DNA from: Streptomyces sp. NBC_01116
GTDB lineage: Bacteria; Actinomycetota; Actinomycetes; Streptomycetales; Streptomycetaceae
DNA: 64,000 bases
Assembly: GCF_041435495.1 (NCBI RefSeq)
Contig: NZ_CP108644.1
Coordinates: 7,363,501-7,427,500, forward strand
Direction of reading: 5' to 3'
Part shown: in pieces, positions 15,433 to 23,359 of the stretch
How positions within the stretch are numbered: position 1 is the first letter of the stretch
How the letters are laid out: the number at the start of each line of letters is the position of its first letter
Translations under genes and position numbers: made by a program
The notes under the pieces: generated by a model
Database searches by the model: none
What the model was told of the DNA's origin: nothing
What the model saw: the letters and a program-made list of their open reading frames with translations, nothing else

Positions 15433-17337
15433 TCACAGGCCCTTCGCCAGGCGGTGCAGCCGCAGGGCCAGCTGGATCTCCAGGGTGCGGGCCGGCGTGT
15501 TCCAGTCCTGGCCGAGGAGCCGGCCGATGCGCTCCAGCCGCTGCACCACCGTGTTCACATGGACGTGGAGCAGGTCCTTGGTACGGGTGAGACTCGCCCC
15601 CTGGGCGAAATAGGCGTCCAGGGTGGTGACGAGGTCGGTGCCGCGCCGGCTGTCGTAGTCGAGTACGGGCCCCAGCGTCCGGTGCACGTACCCGCCGAGG
15701 TCCGCCTGGTCGCCCAGCAGCACGCCGATGAACCCGAGGTCCCCGACGGCCCCGCCGCTCCCGGTGTGCCCGAGGGCGCGCAGTGCGGCCAGGCAGCGGT
15801 CTGCCTCGCGGTGCGCGTGCGGCAGCTCGGCCGGACCGGTGGCGGGGCCCGCCGAGCCGACCGTGACGGGGAAGCCGACCGCCTGGCCCAGTTCGGCGGC
15901 GAGCGCCCGGGCGGCGGGCCCCGGTGCGTCGGACGGCGCCACCAGGACGATGTGGTCGTGGTGCAGCCCGGCCAGACCGTTGCGGGCCTGCGCGCTCCGG
16001 GCGGCCGCGGCCAGCAGCCGGTGGCGGGGGGCCACCTCGCTGTGCGCGACGAACACGCTGTGCCGCCCGCCCAGGTCGACGCCCAGCCGGCGGGCGCGGG
16101 CCGTCAGGGTGCCCGGGTCGCCGGTGCGCGCGAGCAGATCGCCCAGCAGCTCTCCCCGTACCCGGTCCTCCGTCTCGGCGACCGACCGGCGCAACAGCAT
16201 GAGCAGCGCGGTGACGACGCCGGCGCGCTCGAACAGCAGCCGGTCGGCGTCCGCGAGCCCCGCCCGGCCGGTCAGCGCGATGGAGCCGAGGAGTTCGGGC
16301 CCCGCGAGGACGGCGCAGACCCAGGTGCCGCCCAGCGGTACGGCCCGGCCCCTGGCCCGGGACGCCGACACCGCGGGGATCGGCTGCGGCAGCGGCTCGG
16401 TGCGGGCGCGGGCCAGTTCGGCGCCGTCCGCGTCATGGATGAGGATCCCGCCGTCCAGGATGTCGGCGAGGGCCGCCGCCACGTCGTCGGCGCCGCGGCC
16501 CTGGAGGACGAGGTCGGTGAGCTGGTCGTGGGCCTCCTCGGCGCGGCGCATCGCCTCGCTGTGCGTCCGGATGGTCTCCGACGCGGCGTTGAGGTCGACC
16601 AGCGCGGCCCGGGTCTCCTCCAGCAGCCGTGCCCCGTCGATGGCGATGGCGGCGTGGTCGGCCAGGGACGAGAGCAGCGCCACCTCGGTGGCGGTGAACT
16701 CGCGGGGCGCCCGGTCGGCCGCGTACAGCACCCCGATGACGCGGGCGCCGAGGCGCAGCGGCACCCCGAGGATCGCCCGCAGGCCCTCGTCCAGGACGGC
16801 GCTGTCGATGGTGGTGGTGTGGTGGAACCGGGTGTCGGCCTGGTAGTCCCCGGTGGCGTACGGGCGGGCGGTCTGGGCGACCAGTCCGCCCAGGCCCTCG
16901 CCCATGCCGAGCCGCACCCGCTGGAAGGCCTCGGCCACCGACCCGTCGGTGACCCGCATGTAGGTGTCGCCCGCGGCGTCGTCGTTGAGCGAGAGGTAGG
17001 TGACGTCGGTGCCGAGCAGCAGTTTCGCCCGGTGGACGATGGCCCGCAGGACGGCGTCCAGGTCGCGCAGGGCCGCCAGGTCGCTGGCCGTGTCGAACAG
17101 AGCGGTGAGCTGCGCCTCGCGCACCCGGTGCTGGCCGAGCGTGCGGCGGATGCGCAGGGCCACGGCGGCGGCCTCGGCGATCTCGGCCAGTTCGGCCGCG
17201 GTCGCTCCCGCCTGCCGGGCGGCGGCGGCCGGCCGGTCGAACTCCTCGGCCGCCGCACCCCGGGCCAGCAGGTCGAGCAGCCGGCGCAGGGCCGGAGCGG
17301 AGTGCTGGGCGGCCGGTGGTGTCACGCCGGTGAGCAT
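15433..17337 (-). CDS. GAF-domain transcriptional regulator with PucR/CdaR-type C-terminal HTH
   Basis: Regulator of 634 residues. A short N-terminal helical region precedes a GAF domain (about residues 85-250, with TYMRVTDGSVAEAFQRVRLG and GVPLRLGARVIGVLYAADR). A GGDEF-like/CdaR middle region follows, and the PucR-type helix-turn-helix is at the end (ASLTRTKDLLHVHVNTVVQRLERIGRLLG). Such proteins activate catabolic operons in response to small aromatic or organic acids. ATG 17337 has GGGAGG about 9 bases upstream. It lies downstream of the MHS transporter and 3-hydroxybutyrate dehydrogenase on the same strand, so it may control them; the inducer is not known. Confidence 0.85.
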   Translation of the reverse strand: MLTGVTPPAAQHSAPALRRLLDLLARGAAAEEFDRPAAAARQAGATAAELAEIAEAAAVALRIRRTLGQHRVREAQLTALFDTASDLAALRDLDAVLRAIVHRAKLLLGTDVTYLSLNDDAAGDTYMRVTDGSVAEAFQRVRLGMGEGLGGLVAQTARPYATGDYQADTRFHHTTTIDSAVLDEGLRAILGVPLRLGARVIGVLYAADRAPREFTATEVALLSSLADHAAIAIDGARLLEETRAALVDLNAASETIRTHSEAMRRAEEAHDQLTDLVLQGRGADDVAAALADILDGGILIHDADGAELARARTEPLPQPIPAVSASRARGRAVPLGGTWVCAVLAGPELLGSIALTGRAGLADADRLLFERAGVVTALLMLLRRSVAETEDRVRGELLGDLLARTGDPGTLTARARRLGVDLGGRHSVFVAHSEVAPRHRLLAAAARSAQARNGLAGLHHDHIVLVAPSDAPGPAARALAAELGQAVGFPVTVGSAGPATGPAELPHAHREADRCLAALRALGHTGSGGAVGDLGFIGVLLGDQADLGGYVHRTLGPVLDYDSRRGTDLVTTLDAYFAQGASLTRTKDLLHVHVNTVVQRLERIGRLLGQDWNTPARTLEIQLALRLHRLAKGL

Positions 17338-17383
17338 ACGGTGATCGCCTCCCGGGAGGGGCCGAGCGGGCAACGGGGGACAG

Positions 17384-17420
17384 CCCTCCCGCGCACCGCG
17401 CGGAGCGGTGCGCGGGAGGG
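17384..17420 (-). terminator. Hairpin after the MHS transporter gene
   Basis: CCCTCCCGCGCACCG (17384-17398) and its perfect complement (17406-17420) form a 15-bp stem with a 7-base loop, 8 bases past the transporter stop on the minus strand. Confidence 0.75.
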
Positions 17421-17427
17421 CGTGGGA

Positions 17428-18837
17428 TCAGTGGCCGAGGGGGACCGAGTCCTTGACGGCCGCGGCCGGCGCCGCCGGGACGGAGTCGTCGGGGCCGTCC
17501 TTGGTGAGGTCGCGGCCGCGGGTCTCCTTGGCCACCCAGACCGTCACCGCGGTGACCAGGGAGGCGAAGCAGAGATAGACGGAGATCGGGACGGAGGACC
17601 CGTAGTCCTGGAGCAGCTCCACCGCGATGAGCGGAGCGAGGGCCCCGCCGATGATCGAGGCGAGCTGGGAGCCCATCGAGGCACCCGAGTAACGGACCTT
17701 CGTGTCGAACATCTCCGAGATGAAGGCCGCCTGCGGACCGTACATCGCACCGTGCAGCAGCAGGCCGAGGGTGACGGCGAGAACGATGACGGGGAAGGAC
17801 TTGGTGTCCAGGAGTGCGAAGAAGCCGAACGCCCAGAACGCCATGCCGACCGCGCCGATCAGCGTGACCGGGCGGCGGCCCAGCCGGTCCGAGAGCGCAC
17901 CCCACAGCGGGATGGTGACGAAGTGCACCGCGGAACCGATCAGGACGGCGTTGAGTGCGTCGCTCTTGGACATCTCCAGGTGCACGGTCACGTAGACCAG
18001 CAGGAAGGCGGTGAGGATGTAGTACGAGATGTTCTCGCCGAAGCGCGTGCCGATCGCGAGGAGCACCTCGCGCCAGCTCTTGCGGAACACCTGGACGACC
18101 GGGGGCTGTTCCTTGACGCCCTGCTCGGCCGCGGCGGCAGACTTCCGCTGCGCCTCCAGGAAGACCGGGGACTCCTCGACCGAGATCCGGATCCACAGAC
18201 CGATCATGACGAGCACACCGGACAGCAGGAACGGTATGCGCCAGCCCCAGGCGAGGAACGCCTCGTCGGACTGGACGGCGGCCAGCAGCGCCAGGACGCC
18301 GGTCGCCAGCAGATTGCCGCCGGGCGCACCGGACTGCGGCCAGGAGGCCCAGAAGCCGCGCCGTTCGTCGCCGCCGTGCTCGGAGACGAGCAGCACCGCT
18401 CCGCCCCACTCCCCGCCGAGGGCGAAGCCCTGGACCAGGCGCAGGACGGTGAGCAGGATCGGCGCCCAGACGCCGATGCTGGCGTGGGTGGGGAGCAGAC
18501 CCATGGCGAAGGTCGCGCCGCCCATCATGAGCAGGCTGAGCACGAGGAGCTTCTTGCGCCCGATCTTGTCGCCGTAGTGGCCGAAGACGACGCCGCCGAG
18601 CGGACGGGCGGCGAAGCCGACCGCGTACGTCAGGAAGGCCAGCAGCGTGCCGACCAGCGGGTCGCTGCTGGGGAAGAAGAGGGTGTTGAACACGAGCGCG
18701 GCAGCCGAGCCGTAGAGGAAGAAGTCGTACCACTCGATGGTGGTGCCGACGAGACTGGCCGCCACGATGCGGCCGATCTTGCCCTGGGAGGGCTGGACGG
18801 AACTGGTGGAACCCATGGTGGAGTCACCGCGTTTCAT
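17428..18837 (-). CDS. MHS-family MFS transporter (metabolite:H+ symporter)
   Basis: Twelve-helix permease of 469 residues. TIEWYDFFLYGSAAALVF near residue 33 and the loop GHYGDKIGRKKLLV near residue 85 are hallmarks of the metabolite:H+ symporter branch (ProP, ShiA, KgtP), as is the second-half loop GALSDRLGRRPVTLIG. Substrates in the family are carboxylates, betaines and shikimate. Because 3-hydroxybutyrate dehydrogenase is encoded just upstream on the same strand, uptake of 3-hydroxybutyrate or a related acid is likely, but this is an inference. ATG 18837 is given; the ATG at 18816 with GGTGA upstream is an equally possible start. Confidence 0.9.
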   Translation of the reverse strand: MKRGDSTMGSTSSVQPSQGKIGRIVAASLVGTTIEWYDFFLYGSAAALVFNTLFFPSSDPLVGTLLAFLTYAVGFAARPLGGVVFGHYGDKIGRKKLLVLSLLMMGGATFAMGLLPTHASIGVWAPILLTVLRLVQGFALGGEWGGAVLLVSEHGGDERRGFWASWPQSGAPGGNLLATGVLALLAAVQSDEAFLAWGWRIPFLLSGVLVMIGLWIRISVEESPVFLEAQRKSAAAAEQGVKEQPPVVQVFRKSWREVLLAIGTRFGENISYYILTAFLLVYVTVHLEMSKSDALNAVLIGSAVHFVTIPLWGALSDRLGRRPVTLIGAVGMAFWAFGFFALLDTKSFPVIVLAVTLGLLLHGAMYGPQAAFISEMFDTKVRYSGASMGSQLASIIGGALAPLIAVELLQDYGSSVPISVYLCFASLVTAVTVWVAKETRGRDLTKDGPDDSVPAAPAAAVKDSVPLGH

Positions 18838-18881
18838 TGGCAGGGCTGTCAGGGACGGGGGTGCGGGTCGGGGCGGGAGTC

Positions 18882-18955
18882 GCGAGCGGTGGCAGAGGTG
18901 CGAGCGGTGCAGAGGTACGAGCGGGTGGAGCGGTGCGAGCGGGTGGAGCCGGCGC
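18882..18955. repeat. Imperfect short repeats (GAGCGGTGC-type) between transporter and dehydrogenase genes
   Basis: The 147-bp spacer between the dehydrogenase and transporter genes holds five imperfect copies of a GCGAGCGG(G)TGG(C/A)G unit in a row. It is non-coding by inspection, and the unit has no recognised role. Confidence 0.5.
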
Positions 18956-18984
18956 CGACGGTGGGGGACCGTGGCGGATGGGGG

Positions 18985-19782
18985 TCAGTGGGCGCCCCAG
19001 CCCCCGTCGACGGGGAGCGAGACGCCGGTGATGTAGCCGGTGTGGGGGCCGCAGAGCCAGCGGCAGACCGCGGCGACCTCTTCGGGCTCGATCAGCCGCT
19101 TGATCGCGGACCGGTCCAGGAGGACGTCGGTGACGACCTCCTCCGGCGGGATCCCGTGCGCGGCGGCCTGGCCGGCGATCTGGCCCTCCACCAGCGGCGT
19201 GCGTACATAACCGGGGTTGACGCAGTTGCTGGTCACCCCGTGCGGGGCGCCCTCCAGCGCGGCCACCTTGCTCAGCCCCTCCAGGCCGTGCTTGGCCGCG
19301 ACGTAGGCGGACTTGAAGGCGCTGGCCCGCAGCCCGTGCATGCTGGAGACGTTGACGATCCGGCCCCACCCCTCGGCGTACATGTGCGGGAGGCAGTGCC
19401 GCATCAGCAGGAAGGGGGCGGTCACCATCACTTTCTGGATCAGCTCGAAGCGGTCCGGCGGGAAGTCCTCGATGGCGGCCACGTGTTGCAGCCCGGCGTT
19501 GTTGACCAGAATGTCCACCCCGGTCGGCAGCGTCCCGATCGCCTCGGGTTCGGCCAGGTCCACGACGTGGGCCACGCCGCCGATCGCGGTGGCGACGGAC
19601 TTGGCGCTCCCGGCCTCGCGGTCGACCACGTGAACGAGGGCGCCGGCGTCGGCGAGGGCCTCGGCGGTGGCCCGCCCGATGCCGCTGCCGCCGCCGGTGA
19701 CCAGGGCGGTACGCCCCCTGAGGTCCACGGCCCCGGCGCCCGGCGCGGAGGAACCGGAAGCTGCGTGAGATTGGCTCGTCAT
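18985..19782 (-). CDS. bdhA: 3-hydroxybutyrate dehydrogenase (short-chain dehydrogenase)
   Basis: SDR enzyme of 265 residues that oxidises D-3-hydroxybutyrate to acetoacetate with NAD+. The Rossmann motif TGGGSGIGRA is near residue 30, NNAG near 92, catalytic Ser in VNVSSMHG near 145, and YVAAK (catalytic Tyr and Lys) near 159. The segment QHVAAIEDFPPDRFE and the C-terminal GYITGVSLPVDGGWGAH match the BDH subgroup. ATG 19782 lacks a clear ribosome binding site, while TAGCGT about 10 bases upstream could be a -10, so the mRNA may be leaderless. Next genes on this strand are the MHS transporter and the GAF regulator. Confidence 0.88.
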   Translation of the reverse strand: MTSQSHAASGSSAPGAGAVDLRGRTALVTGGGSGIGRATAEALADAGALVHVVDREAGSAKSVATAIGGVAHVVDLAEPEAIGTLPTGVDILVNNAGLQHVAAIEDFPPDRFELIQKVMVTAPFLLMRHCLPHMYAEGWGRIVNVSSMHGLRASAFKSAYVAAKHGLEGLSKVAALEGAPHGVTSNCVNPGYVRTPLVEGQIAGQAAAHGIPPEEVVTDVLLDRSAIKRLIEPEEVAAVCRWLCGPHTGYITGVSLPVDGGWGAH

Positions 19783-20076
19783 GGCCGGAAACGCTAGACA
19801 CACCCGACCGGACATCCCATGGTGCGGATCTCCACAGCGAGCGGGCGGAGCATGTCGGTCATCGCCACCCTGTGCGGGGGAGCGGCTACCCGTCCAGCGG
19901 GCAGCGGCCGAGCAGTTCGGCGGGCCCGGCTCCCGCGGGCAGCTTCAGGGTGCGGCGCGCGGCGATGGCGGCCGACCCCATAGCGGGGCCGGGAAGCATG
20001 GTGGTCGCGACGGTCCGGCGCGATGCTCTTCGGGGAATCCGGCCCGCGTGCGGAGCACGCCGGGTAGGGTCCGCGC
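19783..20076. other. Intergenic region with a possible short minus-strand remnant
   Basis: 294 bp between divergent genes. On the minus strand a frame ending at about 19889 has good streptomycete codon use (from ATG near 19982: MGSAAIAARRTLKLPAGAGP and ten further residues). It could be a small protein or the tail of a decayed gene, and I do not recognise it. The rest holds the promoters of bdhA and the VapB-like gene. Confidence 0.25.
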
Positions 20077-20277
20077 ATGGCCAAGGTGACCGTCAGTCTG
20101 GATGCCGAACTCGTCGTCGAAGTGATGGTGCTCGCCGGGGTCGGCAGCCCCCAGGACGCCGTCGAACTCGTCGTGCGCGACTACATCGCGCGCGGCCATC
20201 GCACCGAGGCCCTGGTCGCCGACCGCGAGGGTGCGGTGCGCGACGTGGAGATCAAGCCCGAGGCGCAGCAGGGCTGA
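20077..20277 (+). CDS. VapB-family antitoxin-like protein, no toxin partner
   Basis: Small protein of 66 residues. MAKVTVSLDAELVVEVMVLAG fits the ribbon-helix-helix start of VapB-type antitoxins, followed by SPQDAVELVVRDYIARG. It should dimerise and bind DNA. No PIN-domain toxin is adjacent on either side: the next gene is a convergent Nudix hydrolase. It is thus an orphan, either with a distant toxin or acting as a plain regulator. ATG 20077 follows a GGGTAGGG stretch. Confidence 0.75.
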   Translation: MAKVTVSLDAELVVEVMVLAGVGSPQDAVELVVRDYIARGHRTEALVADREGAVRDVEIKPEAQQG

Positions 20278-20301
20278 TCGCCGGGTCGGGGACCGGGCCG
20301 C

Positions 20302-20382
20302 GCACGGCCGATCGCCCCGTACGGGGCCACGCCCGGCACGGCCGATCGCCCCGTACGGGGCCACGCCCGGCACGGCCGATCG
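20302..20382. repeat. 34-bp tandem repeat with internal palindrome, 2.4 copies
   Basis: Two identical 34-bp units (20302-20335 and 20336-20369) plus a 13-base partial copy. Each unit contains the perfect 14-base palindrome GCCCCGTACGGGGC. Placed between convergent genes, it may act as a doubled terminator. Confidence 0.85.
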
Positions 20383-20406
20383 CTCCTCGCTCCCGCGCGG
20401 CCGGTC

Positions 20407-20904
20407 CTACCCGACCGGTTCGCCGTTCTCCAGTTCCACGGTCCCGTCGCCGGACGTCAGGACCTCCAGCGCCGCCCGGACCCTGCCCCCGAGCGTGCCG
20501 AGCAGAAAGCCGTCCAGATCGGCGGGCGCCACCAGCCGCCAGGACAGCAGTTCCTCCTCCTGGAGCCGGATCGCCGCCAGCTGGTCCGCCGTGAGCACCC
20601 CGCCGTCGTACAGATACGCCACGATCGGCGGGCGGCCGGGGCCCCGCGCCCAGTCCACGGCGAGCAGCCGCCCCGGCGCCACGTCGAGGCCGATCTCCTC
20701 CGCCGTCTCGCGCCGCGCGGCCTGCCGGGGCCCCTCGCCCGCCTCCGACTCGACGGTCCCGCCGGGCAGCGCCCAGCCCTCGCGGTAGTTCGGTTCGACG
20801 AGGAGGAGCCGTCCCTCCGCGTCACGGAAGAGCGAGGCGGCGGCGGACAGGACGCGGGGGAGCCCGGCGATGTACGCGGCGTAGTCGGCATCGGGAGTCG
20901 TCAC
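20407..20904 (-). CDS. Nudix hydrolase
   Basis: Pyrophosphohydrolase of 165 residues with a complete Nudix box, G-x5-E-x7-R-E-x-x-E-E-x-G, reading from GGTVESEAG to RRETAEEIGLDV near residues 48-74. It cleaves nucleoside diphosphates linked to another moiety; the substrate is not predictable. Starts with GTG at 20904. It ends 25 bp from the palindromic tandem repeat that separates it from the VapB-like gene. Confidence 0.92.
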   Translation of the reverse strand: MTTPDADYAAYIAGLPRVLSAAASLFRDAEGRLLLVEPNYREGWALPGGTVESEAGEGPRQAARRETAEEIGLDVAPGRLLAVDWARGPGRPPIVAYLYDGGVLTADQLAAIRLQEEELLSWRLVAPADLDGFLLGTLGGRVRAALEVLTSGDGTVELENGEPVG

Positions 20905-21038
20905 GGCCGCCAGCGTAGTGGCGGCGGCCCGGCCCCGGGGTGCCGATCGCGCGACCGTGGACGGCCATGGGCAGATCAGGGGGCGTGCGGATAAGGTCGG
21001 GGCGGCGCGACTGCCTGTTCGAAAGCAAGGGATGCAAG

Positions 21039-22175
21039 GTGACGGACGGAGCAGAAATGGAGACCGCCCGCGTGCTCGTGGCGGCGGACAAGTTCAAGGG
21101 CTCGCTCACGGCCGTGCAGGTCGCGGAGCGGGTGACGGCCGGGCTGCGGCGCGTCGTCCCCGACGTGCCGGTCGAGACCCTGCCGGTCGCGGACGGCGGC
21201 GACGGCACGGTCGCGGCGGCGGTGGCCGCCGGATTCGAGCGCCGCGAGGCCCGGGTGACCGGCCCTCTCGGGGACCCGGTGACGGCGGCGTACGCGCTGC
21301 GCGGGTCCACCGCCGTGGTGGAGATGGCCGAGGCCTCGGGCCTCCAGCACCTGCCCGACGGGGTGTTCGCCCCGCTCACGGCCACCACGTACGGCTCGGG
21401 CGAGCTGCTGCTGGCCGCCCTGGAGGCGGGGGCGACGACGATCGTGTTCGGGGTCGGCGGCAGCGCCACCACGGACGGCGGCGCGGGCATGCTCGCCGCG
21501 CTCGGAGCCCGCTTCCTGGACGCGGACGGCAAGCCCGTGGGCCCCGGCGGCGGCCCTCTCGCGGAGCTGGCCGAGGCCGATCTCACGGGGCTCGACCATC
21601 GGCTGGCGGACATCGACCTGGTCCTGGCCAGCGACGTGGACAACCCGCTGACGGGACCCAAGGGCGCGCCCGAGGTGTACGGCCGCCAGAAGGGCGCGAG
21701 CGAGGAGGACATCGCGGTCCTCGACGCGGCCCTGGCGCACTACGCCTCGATCCTGGGCCCGGACACGGCGGCCCTGCCCGGCGCGGGCGCGGCCGGCGGC
21801 ATCGGCTACGGGGCGCTCGTCGCCCTCGGCGCCCGCTTCCGCCCCGGCATCGAGGTGATGCTCGACGTGCTCGGCTTCGCCCCGGCGCTCGCCCGCGCCA
21901 CGCTGGTCATCACGGGCGAGGGCTCGCTCGACGAGCAGACGCTGCACGGCAAGGCCCCGGCCGGGGTCGCCGCCGCCGCCCGCGCGGCCGGGATCGAGGT
22001 CGTCGCGGTCTGCGGCCGGCTCGCCCTGCCCCCGGAGGTCCTGGAGAAGGCGGGCATCCGCCGCGCCTACGCCCTGGCCGAGCTGGAACCGGACCCGGCC
22101 GTGTCCATGGCCCAGGCCGGGCCGCTGCTGGAGCGGGCGGCGGAGTCGATCGCGCGGGACTTCCTGCTGCGCTGA
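21039..22175 (+). CDS. Glycerate kinase
   Basis: GckA/GarK family kinase of 378 residues that phosphorylates D-glycerate with ATP, linking glyoxylate or photorespiratory-type salvage to glycolysis. Signature stretches are LVAADKFKGSLTAVQVA at the N-terminus, LPVADGGDGTVAA, VFGVGGSATTDGGAGMLAALG near residue 137 and ITGEGSLDEQTLHGKAP near residue 295. GTG 21039 has AAGGG 8 bases upstream; ATG at 21057 is possible. A terminator follows at 22283-22309. Confidence 0.95.
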   Translation: MTDGAEMETARVLVAADKFKGSLTAVQVAERVTAGLRRVVPDVPVETLPVADGGDGTVAAAVAAGFERREARVTGPLGDPVTAAYALRGSTAVVEMAEASGLQHLPDGVFAPLTATTYGSGELLLAALEAGATTIVFGVGGSATTDGGAGMLAALGARFLDADGKPVGPGGGPLAELAEADLTGLDHRLADIDLVLASDVDNPLTGPKGAPEVYGRQKGASEEDIAVLDAALAHYASILGPDTAALPGAGAAGGIGYGALVALGARFRPGIEVMLDVLGFAPALARATLVITGEGSLDEQTLHGKAPAGVAAAARAAGIEVVAVCGRLALPPEVLEKAGIRRAYALAELEPDPAVSMAQAGPLLERAAESIARDFLLR

Positions 22176-22202
22176 CGCGGAGCGGTCGTCGGCGGATCCG
22201 GC

Positions 22203-22262
22203 GTCCGCGAAGCAGGTGTACGCGAAGCACACGTCCGCGAAGCACACGTCCGCGAAGCACGC
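22203..22262. repeat. 15-bp tandem repeat, four copies, after the glycerate kinase gene
   Basis: Four consecutive units of GTMCGCGAAGCACAC (22203-22217, 22218-22232, 22233-22247, 22248-22262) with one or two differences each. Copies abut directly, with no spacers. Confidence 0.85.
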
Positions 22263-22282
22263 GTACAGGAGGAGCACAGGGA

Positions 22283-22309
22283 GGGGCCCGGGGACAGACG
22301 CCGGGCCCC
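22283..22309 (+). terminator. Terminator after glycerate kinase
   Basis: GGGGCCCGG (22283-22291), a 9-base loop and CCGGGCCCC (22301-22309) followed by TTT form an intrinsic terminator about 110 bp past the stop codon. Confidence 0.75.
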
Positions 22310-22367
22310 TTTCCGTACGCCGGGCTCTCCCGCGTTCGCGTGCCCCGCGTCCCCGCCCCGACCCACC

Positions 22368-23090
22368 TCACGGCGGCACCGACGACGACAGCCTCAGCAC
22401 GTCCAGCGCCAGCACCAGATCGACCAGCTCACGTGGCCGGGACAGCGAGCGCGCGGTCAACCGCTCCAGCCGCCGCAGCCGGTTGAACACGGTGTTGCGA
22501 TGGCACCGCAGCCGTACCGCGGCCCGCCCCACCGAACCCCCGCACTCCAGCCACGCCTCCAGCGTCCCCACCAGCACCGCGCGCTCCGCCGGAACCACCG
22601 CCAGCAGTGGACCGAACACCTCCGCGAGGAGCCGGGCCGACAGCTCCGGGCCGCTCACCAGCAGCGCCGTCGGCAGCCGCTCGTCGAGCCGTACGACCTC
22701 CCGGCTGCCGGGCGCACACGTCAGCAGCGCCGTACCCGCCAGCCGCCGTGCCGCGCCCAGCTGCGACGGTGAGCCCACCACCGGACTCATGCCTCCCGGC
22801 CCCGCACCGTGCTCACCGAGTCGCGCCACCGCCCCGGCCGGACCCGCCGCACCCAGCAGCACCACCGCGACGTCCCCGTCCCCCGCGCCGCACCACCACC
22901 AGCGCGCCCCGTCCGCGTCCGCGCCCTCCGCCACCGCGGCCTCCGGCACGGGCCCGCCCAGCACCACCACCGCGTAACGCCCCCGTTCCGGCAGCCCGAG
23001 GCCGCGCGCCGCACGCTCCACCAGGTCCGGCGGCGCCCCGCCCGCCAGCAGCGGGCCGAGCAGCGCCCCGTACCGCGTCCCACACCGCAT
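22368..23090 (-). CDS. PucR/CdaR-type regulator, short form, divergent from the ABC operon
   Basis: Protein of 240 residues ending in a PucR-type helix-turn-helix: LEAWLECGGSVGRAAVRLRCHRNTVFNRLRRLERL, then LSRPRELVDLVLALDVLRL. The N-terminal part (PERGRYAVVVLGG to CAPGSREVVRL) resembles the degenerate GGDEF-like domain of CdaR proteins. The PucR sensor domain of full-length members is missing. ATG 23090 is chosen for GGAG six bases upstream; the frame is open farther but not conserved-looking. Its position back to back with the livF-like gene suggests it controls the transporter. Confidence 0.8.
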   Translation of the reverse strand: MRCGTRYGALLGPLLAGGAPPDLVERAARGLGLPERGRYAVVVLGGPVPEAAVAEGADADGARWWWCGAGDGDVAVVLLGAAGPAGAVARLGEHGAGPGGMSPVVGSPSQLGAARRLAGTALLTCAPGSREVVRLDERLPTALLVSGPELSARLLAEVFGPLLAVVPAERAVLVGTLEAWLECGGSVGRAAVRLRCHRNTVFNRLRRLERLTARSLSRPRELVDLVLALDVLRLSSSVPP

Positions 23091-23359
23091 CCGCCGCTCC
23101 GTCCCCCGGGTCCGGGCGTTCCTGATGACCGATGAGGATGCCAGCGGCCGGACGGGCGGGCGCCCGCCCGTCACCGCGTCTGTGCGCGTGCACAACGAGG
23201 CTCTTCGTTCGCTGGTCGCCCGCATCGAGTCGGTCCCGCGCCGTGGACGCACGTCCCGCCCGGTGCTGGTCTGTGGCACCACACACGACGCCACGCCTTC
23301 ACCGATGAGCACGACAGGTGAACACGACGCGACACGACAAGGCGGAAGGAGGAGGACGC

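Noticed and set aside
15454..19797. Very long plus-strand open frame (about 1450 codons)
   Set aside because: It runs antisense to four genes with clear motifs (regulator, transporter, dehydrogenase). Its product is a Gly/Arg/Gln-rich repeat-like sequence, typical of shadow frames in very high-GC DNA.
20077..20373. Toxin-antitoxin pair in opposite orientation
   Set aside because: The minus-strand frame across 19945-20373 runs through the perfect tandem repeats and has no PIN or RelE features.
22203..22262. CRISPR-like repeat array
   Set aside because: Units are 15 bp and abut without spacers; no cas gene is in the window.
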